Of a DNA stretch of 50,890 bases, positions 32,581-43,390 are shown in pieces. The position numbers and the translations under genes are program-made. A model generated the notes under the pieces. The model made no database searches and was not told the origin of the DNA. It was given only the letters and a program-made list of their open reading frames with translations. The stretch is from assembly GCA_002261195.1 (NCBI GenBank), contig MVBO01000105.1, forward strand, positions 1 to 50,890. The letters run 5' to 3'. Within the stretch, counting starts at the first letter, position 1. Each line of letters starts with the position of its first letter. Source of the stretch: Bifiguratus adelaidae. Taxonomy: Eukaryota > Mucoromycota > Endogonomycetes > Endogonales.

Positions 32581-34288
32581 TCATTTTAGAACACCATACG
32601 ACTTGCCTCTTTTCTGATCTCTAACCTCTTTCAAGAGTTCATTCACGAATGTATCAAATATCTTGATATATGGTGCGAGCGACGTTTTTTCGATATCAGA
32701 CAGGGATTTTCCGCTCCCGTATGGTGAATTGTAGTCATTGAGTTCTTGGTGAAGTCGAGCTAGCGTTGGCACCTCTAATGGGTTGAACGAGTCGCACGTT
32801 TGAGGGTCAATGGGAACACATACGCGATCTAGTACTGCTAAGTTGTGTTTGTGCCTGTTTAGTATACCTACTTGTTTTGGGGTGAACACAAAATGGACTC
32901 TTCAACAAGTGATTGATGTGAACACTGACATTGTCATCGAGACGTGGATAAGTGTATTGGAAGATGATCTCCCTCATGACAGTTTCTGCTCTAGCTTCGT
33001 TGTAATTGGACGCCAGTAACTGCTGCTTGATGTCTTTCCATTTAGCTTGTGCAGATCTTGTAGGGTCAGCTTGCCATCTTTCATCTAAAGCTTGCCGTAT
33101 GACTATGTACGGTAAGCAAGACGAGCAGCGAAGTGGATCTGTTTCCATTAGTACCTTGATCTGAGATCAGCTCCAACAGTTTATTCCATGTTTCCGGCTC
33201 TGCCAAAACATGTTGCTTTTCCAAAATGAGCTGCGGAAAGTAGTCCTTCAATACATCCAATGCTCGACTAGATAACAATGGTCAATTCGACAACGATGGC
33301 ATAGTCGACTGGCGCAGCTCACCTTAGCGAGGGATGTAGTAATTGATTGAGGCGCACCTTCTTGGATGCTTGCGCACCACCCTTGACCACCTCCAGATAG
33401 GTGACAATAGCTTTTCGGCTGTCGTTGCTGAGTTTTCGGGCCGTTTCATCCGACACCCAACAATGGACACCACGACGCCCAGAATAGACCCACAACAAAT
33501 GTTTGAAACCGAAATCCTCTTTGTCCATGACATTGAATGGGGTGTTTGCAATGCAGAATGTCTACTCACGTCTTAGTGCTTCGTCCAAGACCTTGACGGC
33601 AATCGTCATGAATTCCCAGCATTTCAAGCAAATTGCGCCACCACTATGGAACGTGAACATCTGCACGAGATGCTACCAGCAACAAACGTACCTGCAACAC
33701 GTTCGAATCTCATCGTAATCTGTCATATCAATATCAAAGACCAACTCTTTCTCTACCGGCTGAAACGCTTGCGGCCGTAACTGCTTCTTGTCCTTGGGCT
33801 ATACCAACCTGTCAATTGTGATCTTCGAGCAATTGAACCTTACCTTGGCAGTGTAGATGGCTCCAATATCAATCTTTACAGGTTGCAAGCGCTCAATCTC
33901 TCGTCTAAATTCCTCTGCGTCTGCGAATGAATTATACCGTAGGTATACATCCGAGGCTAAGGTGAAGCTGAACTCTCGGTTGAAGAAGTTCTTGTTGGGA
34001 ACTGGAAAAAGTTTAGCGAAAAAGACAAGTTTGCGCGACAGAACGACTTACGAGTGTCGTAGTTTAGCCAGTTAAAGTACATCTTGTACGGGAAAAAGCG
34101 CTGATAAAACATGCGCAGCAACGTTCCATAGTCGGCATCGTCCTGAGATGACCTACATGGGCTCAGGAATGGTACAAAGAACTTGTCACTTACATGATGG
34201 TACTACGAAAGATGGCCTTATCCACCGCCTCATCCATAATGACATCGTCATCGTGTAGGCCAAAGTCGTCGTTGGCAAGTGCTGGCAT
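32581..34288 (-). CDS. PRI1: DNA primase catalytic (small) subunit
   Basis: A gene of about nine exons from ATG 34288 ([18 protein letters not shown]) to the stop at 32581. Family marks in order are [17 protein letters not shown], the metal-binding [16 protein letters not shown] with both catalytic Asp, the zinc site completed as [12 protein letters not shown] across an intron, [18 protein letters not shown] for nucleotide binding, and a C-terminal [19 protein letters not shown] block. It makes the RNA primer within DNA polymerase alpha-primase. CTF4, whose gene lies 3 kb away, docks Pol alpha at the fork. The gene shares a 44-bp promoter with FOL3 on the other strand, with two MCB boxes. Confidence 0.92.
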
Positions 34289-34332
34289 GGTGTGTGAACA
34301 AGAAACGCGTCGCGTCGGAAATTACGCGTTTC
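34289..34332. promoter_or_regulatory. 44-bp bidirectional promoter with two MCB boxes
   Basis: Only 44 bp separate the PRI1 (-) and FOL3 (+) start codons. ACGCGT occurs at 34305-34310 and 34324-34329, with CGCGTCG between. Both sites are palindromic, so they could serve either gene. Leaders of the two genes must overlap or begin almost at the ATG. Confidence 0.65.
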
Positions 34333-35658
34333 ATGGATCTCGGCTTGGAACGTGTCAAGGCCTTGTTGAGGCACTTGGGCAACCCACAGGATGCTTTTGC
34401 GGTGATTCATGTAGCGGGCACGAACGGAAAGGGCTCGGTGTGTGCCTACGTCGCATCGATCTTAAGGGTTTCTGGATACAAGACCGGTCGATTCAATTCG
34501 CCGCATCTGGTGCATGTGCGTGATTCCGTGCAGCTCAACGGCCAGACGATTTCGTTGGAGACTTATGAACAAGCTCAGACGCAAGTGAGACAGGCAAACG
34601 AGCGATTCGACACGCAGTGTACTGACTTTGAACTGCTTACGGCAACAGCAATGGTGATATTTCGTGAGGCTAATGTCGATATCGCAGTAGTGGAAGTCGG
34701 GCTCGGAGGTCGCTTAGATGCCACTAACGTATTTACTGCTCCGTTGGTGTGCGCCATCACTTCGATAGCCATGGACCACATGAACGTTCTTGGGCCGGAT
34801 ATACCCAGCATCGCGCGAGAAAAGGCTGGCATCTTCAAATCCAATGCATTTGCCGTGATCGGACCTCAGGAAGCAGACCGAGCGCTGGAGGAACTGGTCT
34901 CGCGAGCGCGATCCACAAAGGGCTATGTCATTTGTCGGCCCGGAGAGTGGCTTGCAGAACGTCCCGGGTGGGCCAGTATTACCGTCCAAGGTGGATACCT
35001 GACAACGGCGTCAACCGTCTCTGTTCCCATACCCTTGAATGGGGAATACCAGCTGTCCAATGCCGCCACGGGTATAAATATCATCTACGCTCTCATTCAA
35101 CAGCACCTTCTACTCGCACGGGGCCTACCATTACTCATCACGGAGGATATGATACGGCAAGGCATGGCTGAAACACGATGGCCAGGTCGCCTCAGCTGGG
35201 AGAGCACCAGTGCTCTCAAGCTAAGCTTCTCGCACATCTTGGTGGACGGCGCCCACAACGTACAAGCTGCAGCAGCGCTTCGTGAATTTGTTGATACCTT
35301 GCTTGGAGGGACCAGGCACCTAGAAGGCGTCAAACCGACCCGCGTCTGCTGGATCTTTGGCATGACTCAAGGCAAGGATGTAGAGGAGAGTCTGCGATTA
35401 CTGTTGAGGCCTGAGGACGATATCACCTTTGTACCGTTCAGTCAACCAGAAGGCATGCCATGGATCCATGCCGTGGCCCCAGAGAGCTTGTCAAACGCAG
35501 CGCAAGGTCTTGGCGTTCATGCGTACACAGCATCGACACTACTCGAGGGCTTGCAAACCATATCATCACGTATTCCATCTATGGAAAACGACCAACCATT
35601 GGTCTGCCTGGCGGGATCTCTATACCTGGTCGCGGACTTTTACAGACTCAGTCTTTAA
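34333..35658 (+). CDS. FOL3: Dihydrofolate synthase (Fol3 type, folylpolyglutamate synthase family)
   Basis: A single exon of about 441 residues starting MDLGLERVKALLRHLGNP, which matches the start of Fol3 proteins (yeast Fol3 is 427). The open frame runs further upstream but has no ATG. The Mur-ligase fold is shown by the P-loop HVAGTNGKGSVCAYV, then FNSPHLVHVRDSVQLNG, the Mg-binding VEVGLGGRLDATNVF, SIAMDHMNVLGPDI, the carbamylated-Lys region REKAGIFK and the C-domain ILVDGAHNVQAA. The enzyme joins glutamate to dihydropteroate with ATP. Its product is needed for dTMP synthesis, so a promoter shared with primase makes sense. A polyglutamylase role cannot be excluded, but the N-terminus favours Fol3. 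Confidence 0.88.
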   Translation: MDLGLERVKALLRHLGNPQDAFAVIHVAGTNGKGSVCAYVASILRVSGYKTGRFNSPHLVHVRDSVQLNGQTISLETYEQAQTQVRQANERFDTQCTDFELLTATAMVIFREANVDIAVVEVGLGGRLDATNVFTAPLVCAITSIAMDHMNVLGPDIPSIAREKAGIFKSNAFAVIGPQEADRALEELVSRARSTKGYVICRPGEWLAERPGWASITVQGGYLTTASTVSVPIPLNGEYQLSNAATGINIIYALIQQHLLLARGLPLLITEDMIRQGMAETRWPGRLSWESTSALKLSFSHILVDGAHNVQAAAALREFVDTLLGGTRHLEGVKPTRVCWIFGMTQGKDVEESLRLLLRPEDDITFVPFSQPEGMPWIHAVAPESLSNAAQGLGVHAYTASTLLEGLQTISSRIPSMENDQPLVCLAGSLYLVADFYRLSL

Positions 35659-35675
35659 TTGTGACAGACCAATAT

Positions 35676-36571
35676 TTACAACTTGTGTCGTCTCTGTTTG
35701 GCTGCCAAAGCAGCAAACACTTGCTGAGGCTCTCCACTTGTGAAGCGAGCCACAGCGCCATCAATCTCGCGTTGATTGGCTTCGTGAGTGAGACCTTTGT
35801 AATGAGCTCGCAGCAATTTACGGATCTCCAAAATACTAGTCCGGTTCTTGCCTTCCAACTTGGCGAGCAAGTCTTGCTTGACCGTTTCGAGGAAAGCTTC
35901 TCCTGGTGGTAGGATCTTGTTGATATATCCTCTTGCCAATAAAAGCTCGGGTGTTAGCTTGGTATCAAATACGAGAGCCTCGGTGGCGAGTGTCAAGCCC
36001 ATCTTTTGTAAATAAGTTGCCGAAGCTGCTCCTTCTGCCACCAATCCAATGGAAGCAAAGGGCTGCATCGACACATGTCAGTTCCTTGAGCCGAGAGCAC
36101 GCCATATCATGTGCTTACCGTCATGATGAATGCATTGTCCGCCATGTATATCATGTCGGCATGTCCAGTCAAGGCAGCGCTCAACCCAACCGCCGGTCCA
36201 TTGAGAGCAAAGACCAAAATCTTGGTATTGTCCGCAAAAACCCTGGTCACATAGCCGTTTCCATAGTCAAAGCGTTCGCGATAATACAAGTTTTTATCCA
36301 TTTCAGGCGGTACTTCTCGCGCAGCCTTGACGTCGGCTCCGGAAGAAAAGTACTTGCCCGTGCCTGTAATCACGATAAAGACAATCTCGGGCAGCGTATT
36401 TAAGTGAACGATAAACGACGCTAGATCTTTGTAACCATCCATTCCCAGCGAATTTAATGAGGATGGCCGATTGATGGTGATAGTGGCAATCGGTCCATCA
36501 ATATTGAGAAGCAGCGAGTTCGATGTAGGTTGCATGGTGAGCAAAAGAGCGCGTTTTGGAACACCTGTCAT
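35676..36571 (-). CDS. Peroxisomal enoyl-CoA isomerase/hydratase (Eci1-like)
   Basis: Two exons (36119-36571, 35676-36062; 56-nt intron) give about 279 residues. The crotonase fold is shown by LLLNIDGPIATITINRPSSL, the oxyanion-hole segment GTGKYFSSGADVKAA, and the second oxyanion block ALNGPAVGLSAALTGHADMI. PFASIGLVAEGAAS carries the Glu typical of delta3,delta2-enoyl-CoA isomerases. The C-terminus is HKL, a peroxisomal targeting signal variant close to the HRL of yeast Eci1. It would shift cis or trans 3-double bonds to trans-2 in oxidation of unsaturated fatty acids. A second ATG at 36535 (MQPTSN) is also possible and gives a more typical N-terminus. The gene is divergent from HSP90 over 154 bp and converges with FOL3. 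Confidence 0.87.
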
Positions 36572-36725
36572 CCTGAATTTAACTTATTTTCCTATTATGT
36601 AAGGAGGCGTGTCCTGGGAAGTGGAGCGAGCGCGTTGCAGTGACGCGGCTCTACTGGAGTGACGAGCGTCGATAGGAGTCAATAGAAGGTGTAAGAATGC
36701 ATGGAAATATGAACAGCTTGTGGCA
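36572..36725. promoter_or_regulatory. Divergent ECI1/HSP90 promoter
   Basis: A short (154 bp) spacer between divergent genes. GAA blocks at about 36684 and 36694 are 10 bp apart, a weak gapped heat-shock-element pattern, with further GAA triplets downstream; no contiguous inverted nGAAnnTTCn site is present. Confidence 0.35.
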
Positions 36726-38849
36726 ATGGACACCGAACAAGTACAAACCAAGACAGAGACATTCACGTTCCAAGCAGAGATCTCTCAGTTGATGAGTTTG
36801 ATCATCAACACCTTCTATTCCAACCGAGAGATCTTTCTGCGAGAGCTTATATCCAATGGCTCGGATGCATTGGATAAGATTCGCTATGAGGTGCTCATGA
36901 ACCCGAAGGTTCTGGAACCGTTACCTGAGCTTTACATTCGTATCACACCTATCAAGGAAGAACGCATTCTGTCCGTTCGAGATACAGGAATTGGCATGAC
37001 TAAGGCAGACCTGGTCAACAATCTTGGTACTATTGCTCGATCGGGGACGAAGGCGTTCATGGAGGCACTCCAGGCAGGCGCTGATGTGTCCATGATTGGC
37101 CAATTTGGAGTGGGATTTTACGCTGCTTTCCTCGTTGCTGACAAGGTTCAGGTAGTCACAAAGCATCCCGATGATGAACAGTACATGTGGGAGTCGACAG
37201 CGGGTGGAGAATTCAGTATCACACGCGATACGACCAACCCTCCTCTTGGCCGAGGTACAGATGTGCGATTGTTCCTCAAGGAAGATAGCGAAGAATTTCT
37301 GGAAGAGAAGCGTATTCGGGACATTGTGAAGAGATACTCCGAGTTTATTCAATATCCAATACAATTGACGGTAGAGAAGGAGATTGAGGAAGATGTTGCC
37401 GAGGAGAAAGAGGGAGCAGACGTTGCCGAAGAGAGCAAAATTGTTGAATTGTCCGAGGAAGAGGAGAAGAAACCGACAGAACAGAAAAAGGTTAAAAAGA
37501 GAGTCAAGGACATTGAAGTCATCAATACCATGACCCCGCTCTGGACGCGAAAGCCTGACGACGTCAAGTGGGAGGACTATGCATCCTTCTACAAGCTCTT
37601 GACACATGACTGGGAAGATCCGCTGGCGGTCAAGCACTTTTTTGTCGAAGGTCAACTCGAATTCAAGGCGCTCTTGTTCTGTCCTCGCCGCGCTCCCATG
37701 GAGTTCTTTGAGCGTAAGCCGGGTGCACGTCGCAATAACATTCGACTTTATGTCCGCCGTGTATTCATCACCGATGATTGCGAGCAATTGATCCCTGAAT
37801 GGCTCTATTTCATCAAGGGGGTTGTTGACTCTGAAGATCTTCCTCTCAACATTTCTCGCGAAATGCTACAACAGACAAAGATCTTGAAGATTATTCGCAA
37901 GCATTTGATCAAGAAATGTTTGGATATGTTTGCAGAGCTTTCCGAAGACGCCGATAAATACAAGATGTTCTACGAGAACTTCAGCAAGAACATCAAACTT
38001 GGCATCATTCAAGAAACCGATCCGTCCATCGCCAAGCGCCTGGCTGATTTGTTACGCTTCCCTTCCTCGAAATATCTCGAAGATCTCGGCACGACCCTAA
38101 AGGATTACGTGACTCGCATGCCCGAGGATCAAAAAGGCATCTACTACATCACGGGTGAAACCCGACTAGCACTGGAACGTTCACCTTTTCTGGAGATTTT
38201 CAAGCAGAAGGGCTATGAAGTCCTGTTCATGACGGATCCCATTGACGAATACGTCATGCAGCACTTGCGCGAATACGAAGGCAAGCCCCTGGTCAACATC
38301 ACCAAAGAGAATCTGGATGTCTCCACTGAAGAACAAGAGGAAGACAAGGAAGGTGACGAGCAATTGTGCAAGACGGTCAAAGAAATTTTGGGCGACAAGG
38401 TCGACAAAGTGGTCATTTCAAAGCGATTGACCGATTCGCCTTGTATTCTTTCGAGTGGACAATATGGATGGTCTGCCAACATGGAACGTATCATGAAAGC
38501 ACAAGCTTTAGGAGACAGCAGCATGAGTCGATACATGTCGTCCAAAAAGGCCTTGGAACTCAATCCTCGGCACCCTATCGTCAAGGCCCTCAAAGACAAG
38601 ATTAATAAAGGCCAAAAGGACGACAAGTCGGTACAGGAATTGACTCGGCTCCTGTTTGAGACAGCCTTACTGAGTTCTGGGTTCTCGCTGGAAGATCCGA
38701 ATCAATTTGCTCAACGTATTCATCGGATCGTTGGATTTGGACTGAACGTAGGTGAGGAGGAGGAAGAGGCGGCGACTGAATCGGCTGCACCACAATCAAC
38801 TGCTGCACCTGGACCCTCTGAGGTGACGCCGATGGAAGACGTGGATTGA
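36726..38849 (+). CDS. HSP90: Cytosolic HSP90 chaperone
   Basis: A single exon of 707 residues. The start [20 protein letters not shown] was chosen because it matches cytosolic HSP90s. The ATPase domain shows [40 protein letters not shown] (end trimmed), and [16 protein letters not shown] Glu/Lys-rich charged linker lies at about residues 220-265. The middle domain has [18 protein letters not shown] with the catalytic Arg segment, and the C-domain dimerisation helices follow. The tail is MEDVD rather than the usual MEEVD that TPR co-chaperones bind. It folds kinases, receptors and regulators in the cytosol. It has no intron, unlike most neighbours, which suits a gene that must be expressed during heat stress, when splicing fails. 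Confidence 0.97.
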   Translation: MDTEQVQTKTETFTFQAEISQLMSLIINTFYSNREIFLRELISNGSDALDKIRYEVLMNPKVLEPLPELYIRITPIKEERILSVRDTGIGMTKADLVNNLGTIARSGTKAFMEALQAGADVSMIGQFGVGFYAAFLVADKVQVVTKHPDDEQYMWESTAGGEFSITRDTTNPPLGRGTDVRLFLKEDSEEFLEEKRIRDIVKRYSEFIQYPIQLTVEKEIEEDVAEEKEGADVAEESKIVELSEEEEKKPTEQKKVKKRVKDIEVINTMTPLWTRKPDDVKWEDYASFYKLLTHDWEDPLAVKHFFVEGQLEFKALLFCPRRAPMEFFERKPGARRNNIRLYVRRVFITDDCEQLIPEWLYFIKGVVDSEDLPLNISREMLQQTKILKIIRKHLIKKCLDMFAELSEDADKYKMFYENFSKNIKLGIIQETDPSIAKRLADLLRFPSSKYLEDLGTTLKDYVTRMPEDQKGIYYITGETRLALERSPFLEIFKQKGYEVLFMTDPIDEYVMQHLREYEGKPLVNITKENLDVSTEEQEEDKEGDEQLCKTVKEILGDKVDKVVISKRLTDSPCILSSGQYGWSANMERIMKAQALGDSSMSRYMSSKKALELNPRHPIVKALKDKINKGQKDDKSVQELTRLLFETALLSSGFSLEDPNQFAQRIHRIVGFGLNVGEEEEEAATESAAPQSTAAPGPSEVTPMEDVD

Positions 38850-39010
38850 ATAAGGCAACGCTTTGACATTGCAGACGAGCTTGGCAGAGCACAAAGGAGT
38901 CCTAAAGGCAGTATTTGGAGTGCGCACTTAAAGATTGCTCTCTCTATTTGCGGCCGTACACAAAGGACATGACGAGATTTCAATAAACACACGACTTTTG
39001 CACATTTCTA

Positions 39011-40822
39011 CTACTGAGCAATCCCATATACTGCACCGGTCTCTTCAGCTGCCTCTTCTTGTTGTTCGTAAACTCTCTGTTCACATTGAGCCAAGGCGGT
39101 CAAGTTAGAGCCCAGCTTATTCATAGTCTCGTAATATTCATCCTCTTCCACCGAATGATGAGTGATACCACCTCCGGCTGCATGCATTGTATGAGCGACA
39201 TCATTCTCATCAACGGTCTCTTCATGCCTTACCTTGAAGGTAGGCGATGCCATCCTTAAACACAAGCGTGCGAATAGCAATACAAGTATCCAAACCACCA
39301 GAATAGTCGAAATGACCGACCGCGCTAACAGAAATCGCATTAATTCTCTGCCGTTCCCAGCGGTGATATGCATTACTTACCCAGCGTATACACCACGCTT
39401 CTCCTTCTCCAATTCAGTCACCAACTCAACAGCTCGAATTTTGGGGGCACCGCTCACGGTACCGGCTGGGAATATGGCACGGAAGGCGTCCATAGGTGTC
39501 TTTTCTTCACGCAACTTGCCACTGACTGTGCTCACAATGTGCATGACATGCGAGTATCGCTCAATGTGCATTAATGAATCGACCTTGACGGTTTCGGGGC
39601 GACACACACGGTTCACATCATTTCGTCCCAGATCAACAAGCATTACATGCTCTGCACGTTCCTTTGGATCATTGATCAACTCCTTTTCGAGTTCGAGGTC
39701 CTCCTCCTCGGTGGTACCACGCTTCCGTGTACCGGCTATGGGATGGGTGAATACCATGGAATCTTCTACCTTGACAAGCATTTCGGGAGAGGCACCGACG
39801 ATTTGGAAGTCTTTGAGGTCTAGATAGAACATGTATGGCGAAGGGTTGATAGTTCGAAGGTGGCGATAAACATTGAAAGGATGCAAATTTGTGGGTCGTG
39901 CCAACCGCTGTGAAGGCACTGCCTGGAATATGTCGCCTTCGACAATGTGATGTTTGAGTTTGGTCACAAAGCCTTCGTAACCAGCCTTGCCAACGTTGGA
40001 TTTTGCTTGATTGCCAAGCTTGACCGGTGGTTGTGGAACTTCGGGAGTCTCGGGTGATTGTAGAAGCAAGACCATGCATTGGATCTCCTCCACAGCCTTG
40101 TAGTATTCCCGCTCGATCTCTGCAGGATCTTTGGTATCGCTGCGGTAATGCGATAGGATTTTAACAGTTTGACGTAAACGATCGCAAATGACTATGGTAT
40201 CGCAAAACATGAACACTGAGTCGGGTATGCCACAAACATCCTCAAGATCCCGCTTCGTTTTGGGTTCAAAGTATTGAATACAATCAAAGGAAACATATCC
40301 AATGGCGCCACCTGGATGTACGGACATCAATAAGGACTGGACACACAATCTTTCCACCTTGATACGTACCTGTAAAGGATGGTAGTCCAGGTACTTTGAC
40401 GTACCGTACAGGAGCCATCTCCTGTTCAAGAACCTTGAGTGGGTCACCTTGGATAGACTCATTGGGTCCGGTCTTGATGACCTTGTATGGATCTAGATCG
40501 ATGTGAGCTGAAAATGCTCTCGGCACGGTTGAGTGCAAGCTTGCCTGCTCCAATAAAGGTATATCGACCAATCTTTTCTCCACCAGCAACGCTTTCGAGC
40601 AGGAAAGAGTATTGACAACGATCCGACACTTTGAGATAAGCCGCAAGTGGGGTGAGAAAGTCGGCTTGAATCTCGCTGTAGATTGGAATGGTGTTACCGA
40701 GGTCTTCGGCCACCATGGACCGAACCTCTTCCAATGATGGAGCAATCTTGAGCTACATGAGCACAATAGAAGGTTATATGCCACCCATCAGCAGCCATCG
40801 CGTCCAAACTTACCGGCATCAT
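39011..40822 (-). CDS. TRP2: Anthranilate synthase component I
   Basis: Six exons (40814-40822, 40545-40752, 40370-40492, 39381-40311, 39233-39324, 39011-39177) code for about 509 residues. The first coding exon is just nine bases (Met-Met-Pro). Family marks: PIYSEIQADFLTPLAAYL, GRYTFIGADPYKVIKTGP across an intron, GDIFQAVPSQRLARP, the chorismate site SPEMLVKVEDSMVFTHPIAG, GTRKRG, DLGRNDVNRVC, SGAPKIRA and AGGGITHHS. The enzyme uses chorismate and ammonia (glutamine with component II) to make anthranilate, the first step of tryptophan synthesis. The intron 40493-40544 has a GC donor (GCAAGC). The start codon lies 39 bp from the PSMD5 stop on the same strand. A weak Gcn4-like TGATTCA lies at 40843-40849. 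Confidence 0.93.
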
Positions 40823-40861
40823 AGAAGAACAAGATCAAAAGATGATTCACATTTTAATGAA

Positions 40862-42917
40862 TTAACCAGATTCCAAGTCAACATTGGGACGACGACTGAC
40901 ATAGAATGGTCCATCTTTGACATATTTGGTGAGCTTGTCTACTACGTCTAGTGGCGCATTGGTATCTATTAATTCGACAGTGTTGAGGATGGTTTGAACG
41001 AGGGTGTATTTCCAGACTTTGCCCGAGTGGCTACTTTCGGTCGATCGATCAAAGAGATAGTCCATAAAGGCAGGTGAGGACAGCATTTCCTATGCAGGAC
41101 ATTGTTAGCTTGTCGTTGGCAAAATAAATGCTTGTTTACCAAGGCGCCCCATCGCCAGGAAGCGATGGCTGTTAGGAACGCAAACACCGACACCTGCTGA
41201 TCGTCTACCGGCTGTTTGGCGAGATTGGCCAGTTGCTGCAGTGTGGTGGGCACGCCTAACCATGTCGTCAATATACATTGACCTGTCACATTAAAGAGAG
41301 GGTGTGCCTACCGTCCATTTCTTCGTACAATTGGAATGTAATGTCCGCTAAATCTCGGTTGTCTTCTGTGCATTCGAATGCTTGAGACATACCGCGCAAC
41401 CATGTTATCCTTGGTTCACCACTCAATCCTTCTCTCCATAATCGGGGGAGTGTATGAGTAGCCCTTGTCAAATCCAAGTGCTGATTGGGCTGTGAAGCTA
41501 GGCACAGCCGCAAGATATTGGGATTGGTGATCAAATGGGTCATTGAGTAAATGGCAGCGGACTAGGAGGTTGTAGGTCAGACAAGTGCAAATAGCTCAGC
41601 GCTTGAGCTCACCTGGACTGAGGTCTGCTCTACATGGAGGTATTGATGGCAGATGCTGTAAATTTTATATTTGTCATCCAGAAGCTGTATCCTTTCAGAA
41701 TCAAGAGAACCGAATGTGGCGATGAACTTGAGAGCGGAACAAATGAGCAATACTTTGGTAACATCCTTCAAATCGTCTTCTTGTACGTTGGGCGCCGCCA
41801 GGACATTGATGATTTCCTTTAGGATGCCAGATTTTTGTGCAAATGCGAAACCCTTGGGACCTTTGATTGACTGTGGAAACGCGTTAGGTGACGAATTGGA
41901 CGGGGATTGAGGGGATCTGACCTCTGCTACAACTTCAAATGCATTCATGCGAATCAATACGTCGGTGCTTTTGCAATCGTTGACCAAGTCATTGAACAGC
42001 CCGAGACGTTCTATCGCGTCAAATGACTGGGCAGACTCGCCCGCAAGCTTTGCAATAAGCTCGTATCCGCGAAATTTGACAGTGTCCGAACTATAGAATT
42101 GAGGCGATTGCGTCAATGCTGGGCAATGAGACTTCTTTCGCAAATTCACTTACGTCGATATCAACTGCTTGAGCATGACCACTGTGTTGGGATCGTGAAA
42201 GGCGCGCTTGCCCGACGGTAGCGCATACATCTGAAAATCAAAACGAGTAAGACTTTGCTAGCATATATTACTCTGACTTACCTTCACAATCAGATCGATG
42301 GCCATTTCCGCCGTCTGCGTATCCTGAAAGCTCATGGTGACAACAATAAGTGGATAGATGTTTTGCGAAGTCTAATTTACCGATGCTCGTTAGCCGAAAA
42401 GCTCTTCATGCCCTGTTTTCTACCTACCAAGATGTCGATCCCAGAGTCGTCAGTGGCAAATTTGTCCGTCTGTTTGATGGCTAATCGTCTGACGAAAGGT
42501 GAGAAGTGATTGTACCCTTCAATGAGAAAGCCCTATTCAGATCTAATCAACATGATGCATATTCAAATCATGCCATATCATACCAGCATGTCCTGAGCGA
42601 CCAAAGCCGTGTAATCGAAAGGACTCAATAGTTTGTCAATAAGGTCGCAGGTTACTTCTACAGTTGAAGGCTCGGAGGAACCCAAGAGGTCAAACAAGCT
42701 CTTTATTGGAACGGTAGATAAGGCGCTCCGTACTTTGGCCGGCTCTGCTGGGTCTAAGTCATTACGGTGTCAGAACATGTGGAGAACGCAAAGCGAACTA
42801 ACCGCCAAGAGAGTGCATGAGATCCTGCGCAGCTCGAACAATGTCCCCATGAGCACTTCCAGCATCGCTCAATAGCCGCGCAAGTCTTTGCGCTTCCGGT
42901 GTCGGTGCTGGTGACAT
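40862..42917 (-). CDS. 26S proteasome assembly chaperone PSMD5/S5b-like
   Basis: A gene of about ten exons from MSPAPTPEAQRLARLLSDAG. The protein is helical throughout, with ARM/HEAT-like repeats: VPIKSLFDLLGSSEPSTVEV followed by DLIDKLLSPFDYTALV, then AIERLGLFNDLVNDCKSTDV and LIRMNAFEVVAEV. The C-terminus KLTKYVKDGPFYVSRRPNVD carries the YVxxGPxYV mark of PSMD5. In other organisms PSMD5 (Hsm3 in yeast) chaperones Rpt1-Rpt2 during assembly of the 19S base. Exon ends beyond the first were read by frame only. The start lies 79 bp from the tRNA-Thr 3' end. Confidence 0.75.
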
Positions 42918-42996
42918 GCTAAAAAATGTAGCACGCGTTCACTGCCAACGCAAGCACAATGAGGTGGAGTGTCCAAAAGAGGAATAAAATGAAAAC

Positions 42997-43069
42997 TGCC
43001 TTCTACCAGAGTCGAACTGGTGACCTTCTGCTTACTAGGCAGACGCTCTGCCAACTGAGCCAAGAAGGC
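42997..43069 (-). tRNA. tRNA-Thr (anticodon AGT)
   Basis: A 73-nt cloverleaf on the minus strand: acceptor GCCTTCT pairing with AGAAGGC, D-arm GCTC/GAGC, anticodon stem TCTGC/GCAGA with loop CTAGTAA (anticodon AGT), variable loop AGGTC, T-arm ACCAG/CTGGT with loop TTCGACT, discriminator A. There is no intron. The internal A and B boxes are well formed (TGGCTCAGTTGG, GGTTCGA-like), and a T-run follows within a few bases as a Pol III stop. Threonine is decoded after A34 is changed to inosine. Confidence 0.96.
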
Positions 43070-43390
43070 ATTTTCCGAAAAGTTGTTATTTAATAATACA
43101 TATATAGTGTTTGTTACAAACGAACCCTAACCCTGAATGAAGTAGATCTAGCGTGTTTGCTGTTTACCACGGGCTATTGCGAGCATGAATAGTGTGCTAA
43201 AAGTACTCAAAAGGTCTTCCAACGTAATTAACGGTGTTTACATTATACAGCCCACCTGCAGAGACAGTGCTGATCGTTCCATATATTGACCCAACTTTTA
43301 ATTCATTTTCTTAAATGACGCGTTTAATTGACGCGACGCGTTTCTTGCTTGTTTTCATTCGACTGTCCACGTTTCGCGGTATCGAAACTA
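43070..43390. promoter_or_regulatory. MCM2 promoter with three MCB-like boxes and a telomere-like 12-mer
   Basis: ACGCGT at 43318-43323 and 43336-43341, with ACGCGA at 43331-43336, form a tight cluster 50-73 bp before the MCM2 start codon. This is the arrangement of MBF-driven S-phase genes. AACCCTAACCCT at 43123-43134 matches two telomere-type units and resembles the telobox; it lies closer to the tRNA upstream side than to MCM2. Confidence 0.65.

Noticed and set aside
36670-36715. Heat-shock element before HSP90
   Set aside because: GAA blocks are present, but no contiguous inverted nGAAnnTTCn array; too weak to call.
39234-39827. Long forward open frame opposite TRP2 (about 197 codons)
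   Set aside because: It is antisense to the conserved anthranilate synthase exon and shows no family features.
40843-40849. Gcn4-like TGATTCA before TRP2
   Set aside because: Differs from TGACTCA at one central base and lies about 20 bp from the start codon; listed only as weak.
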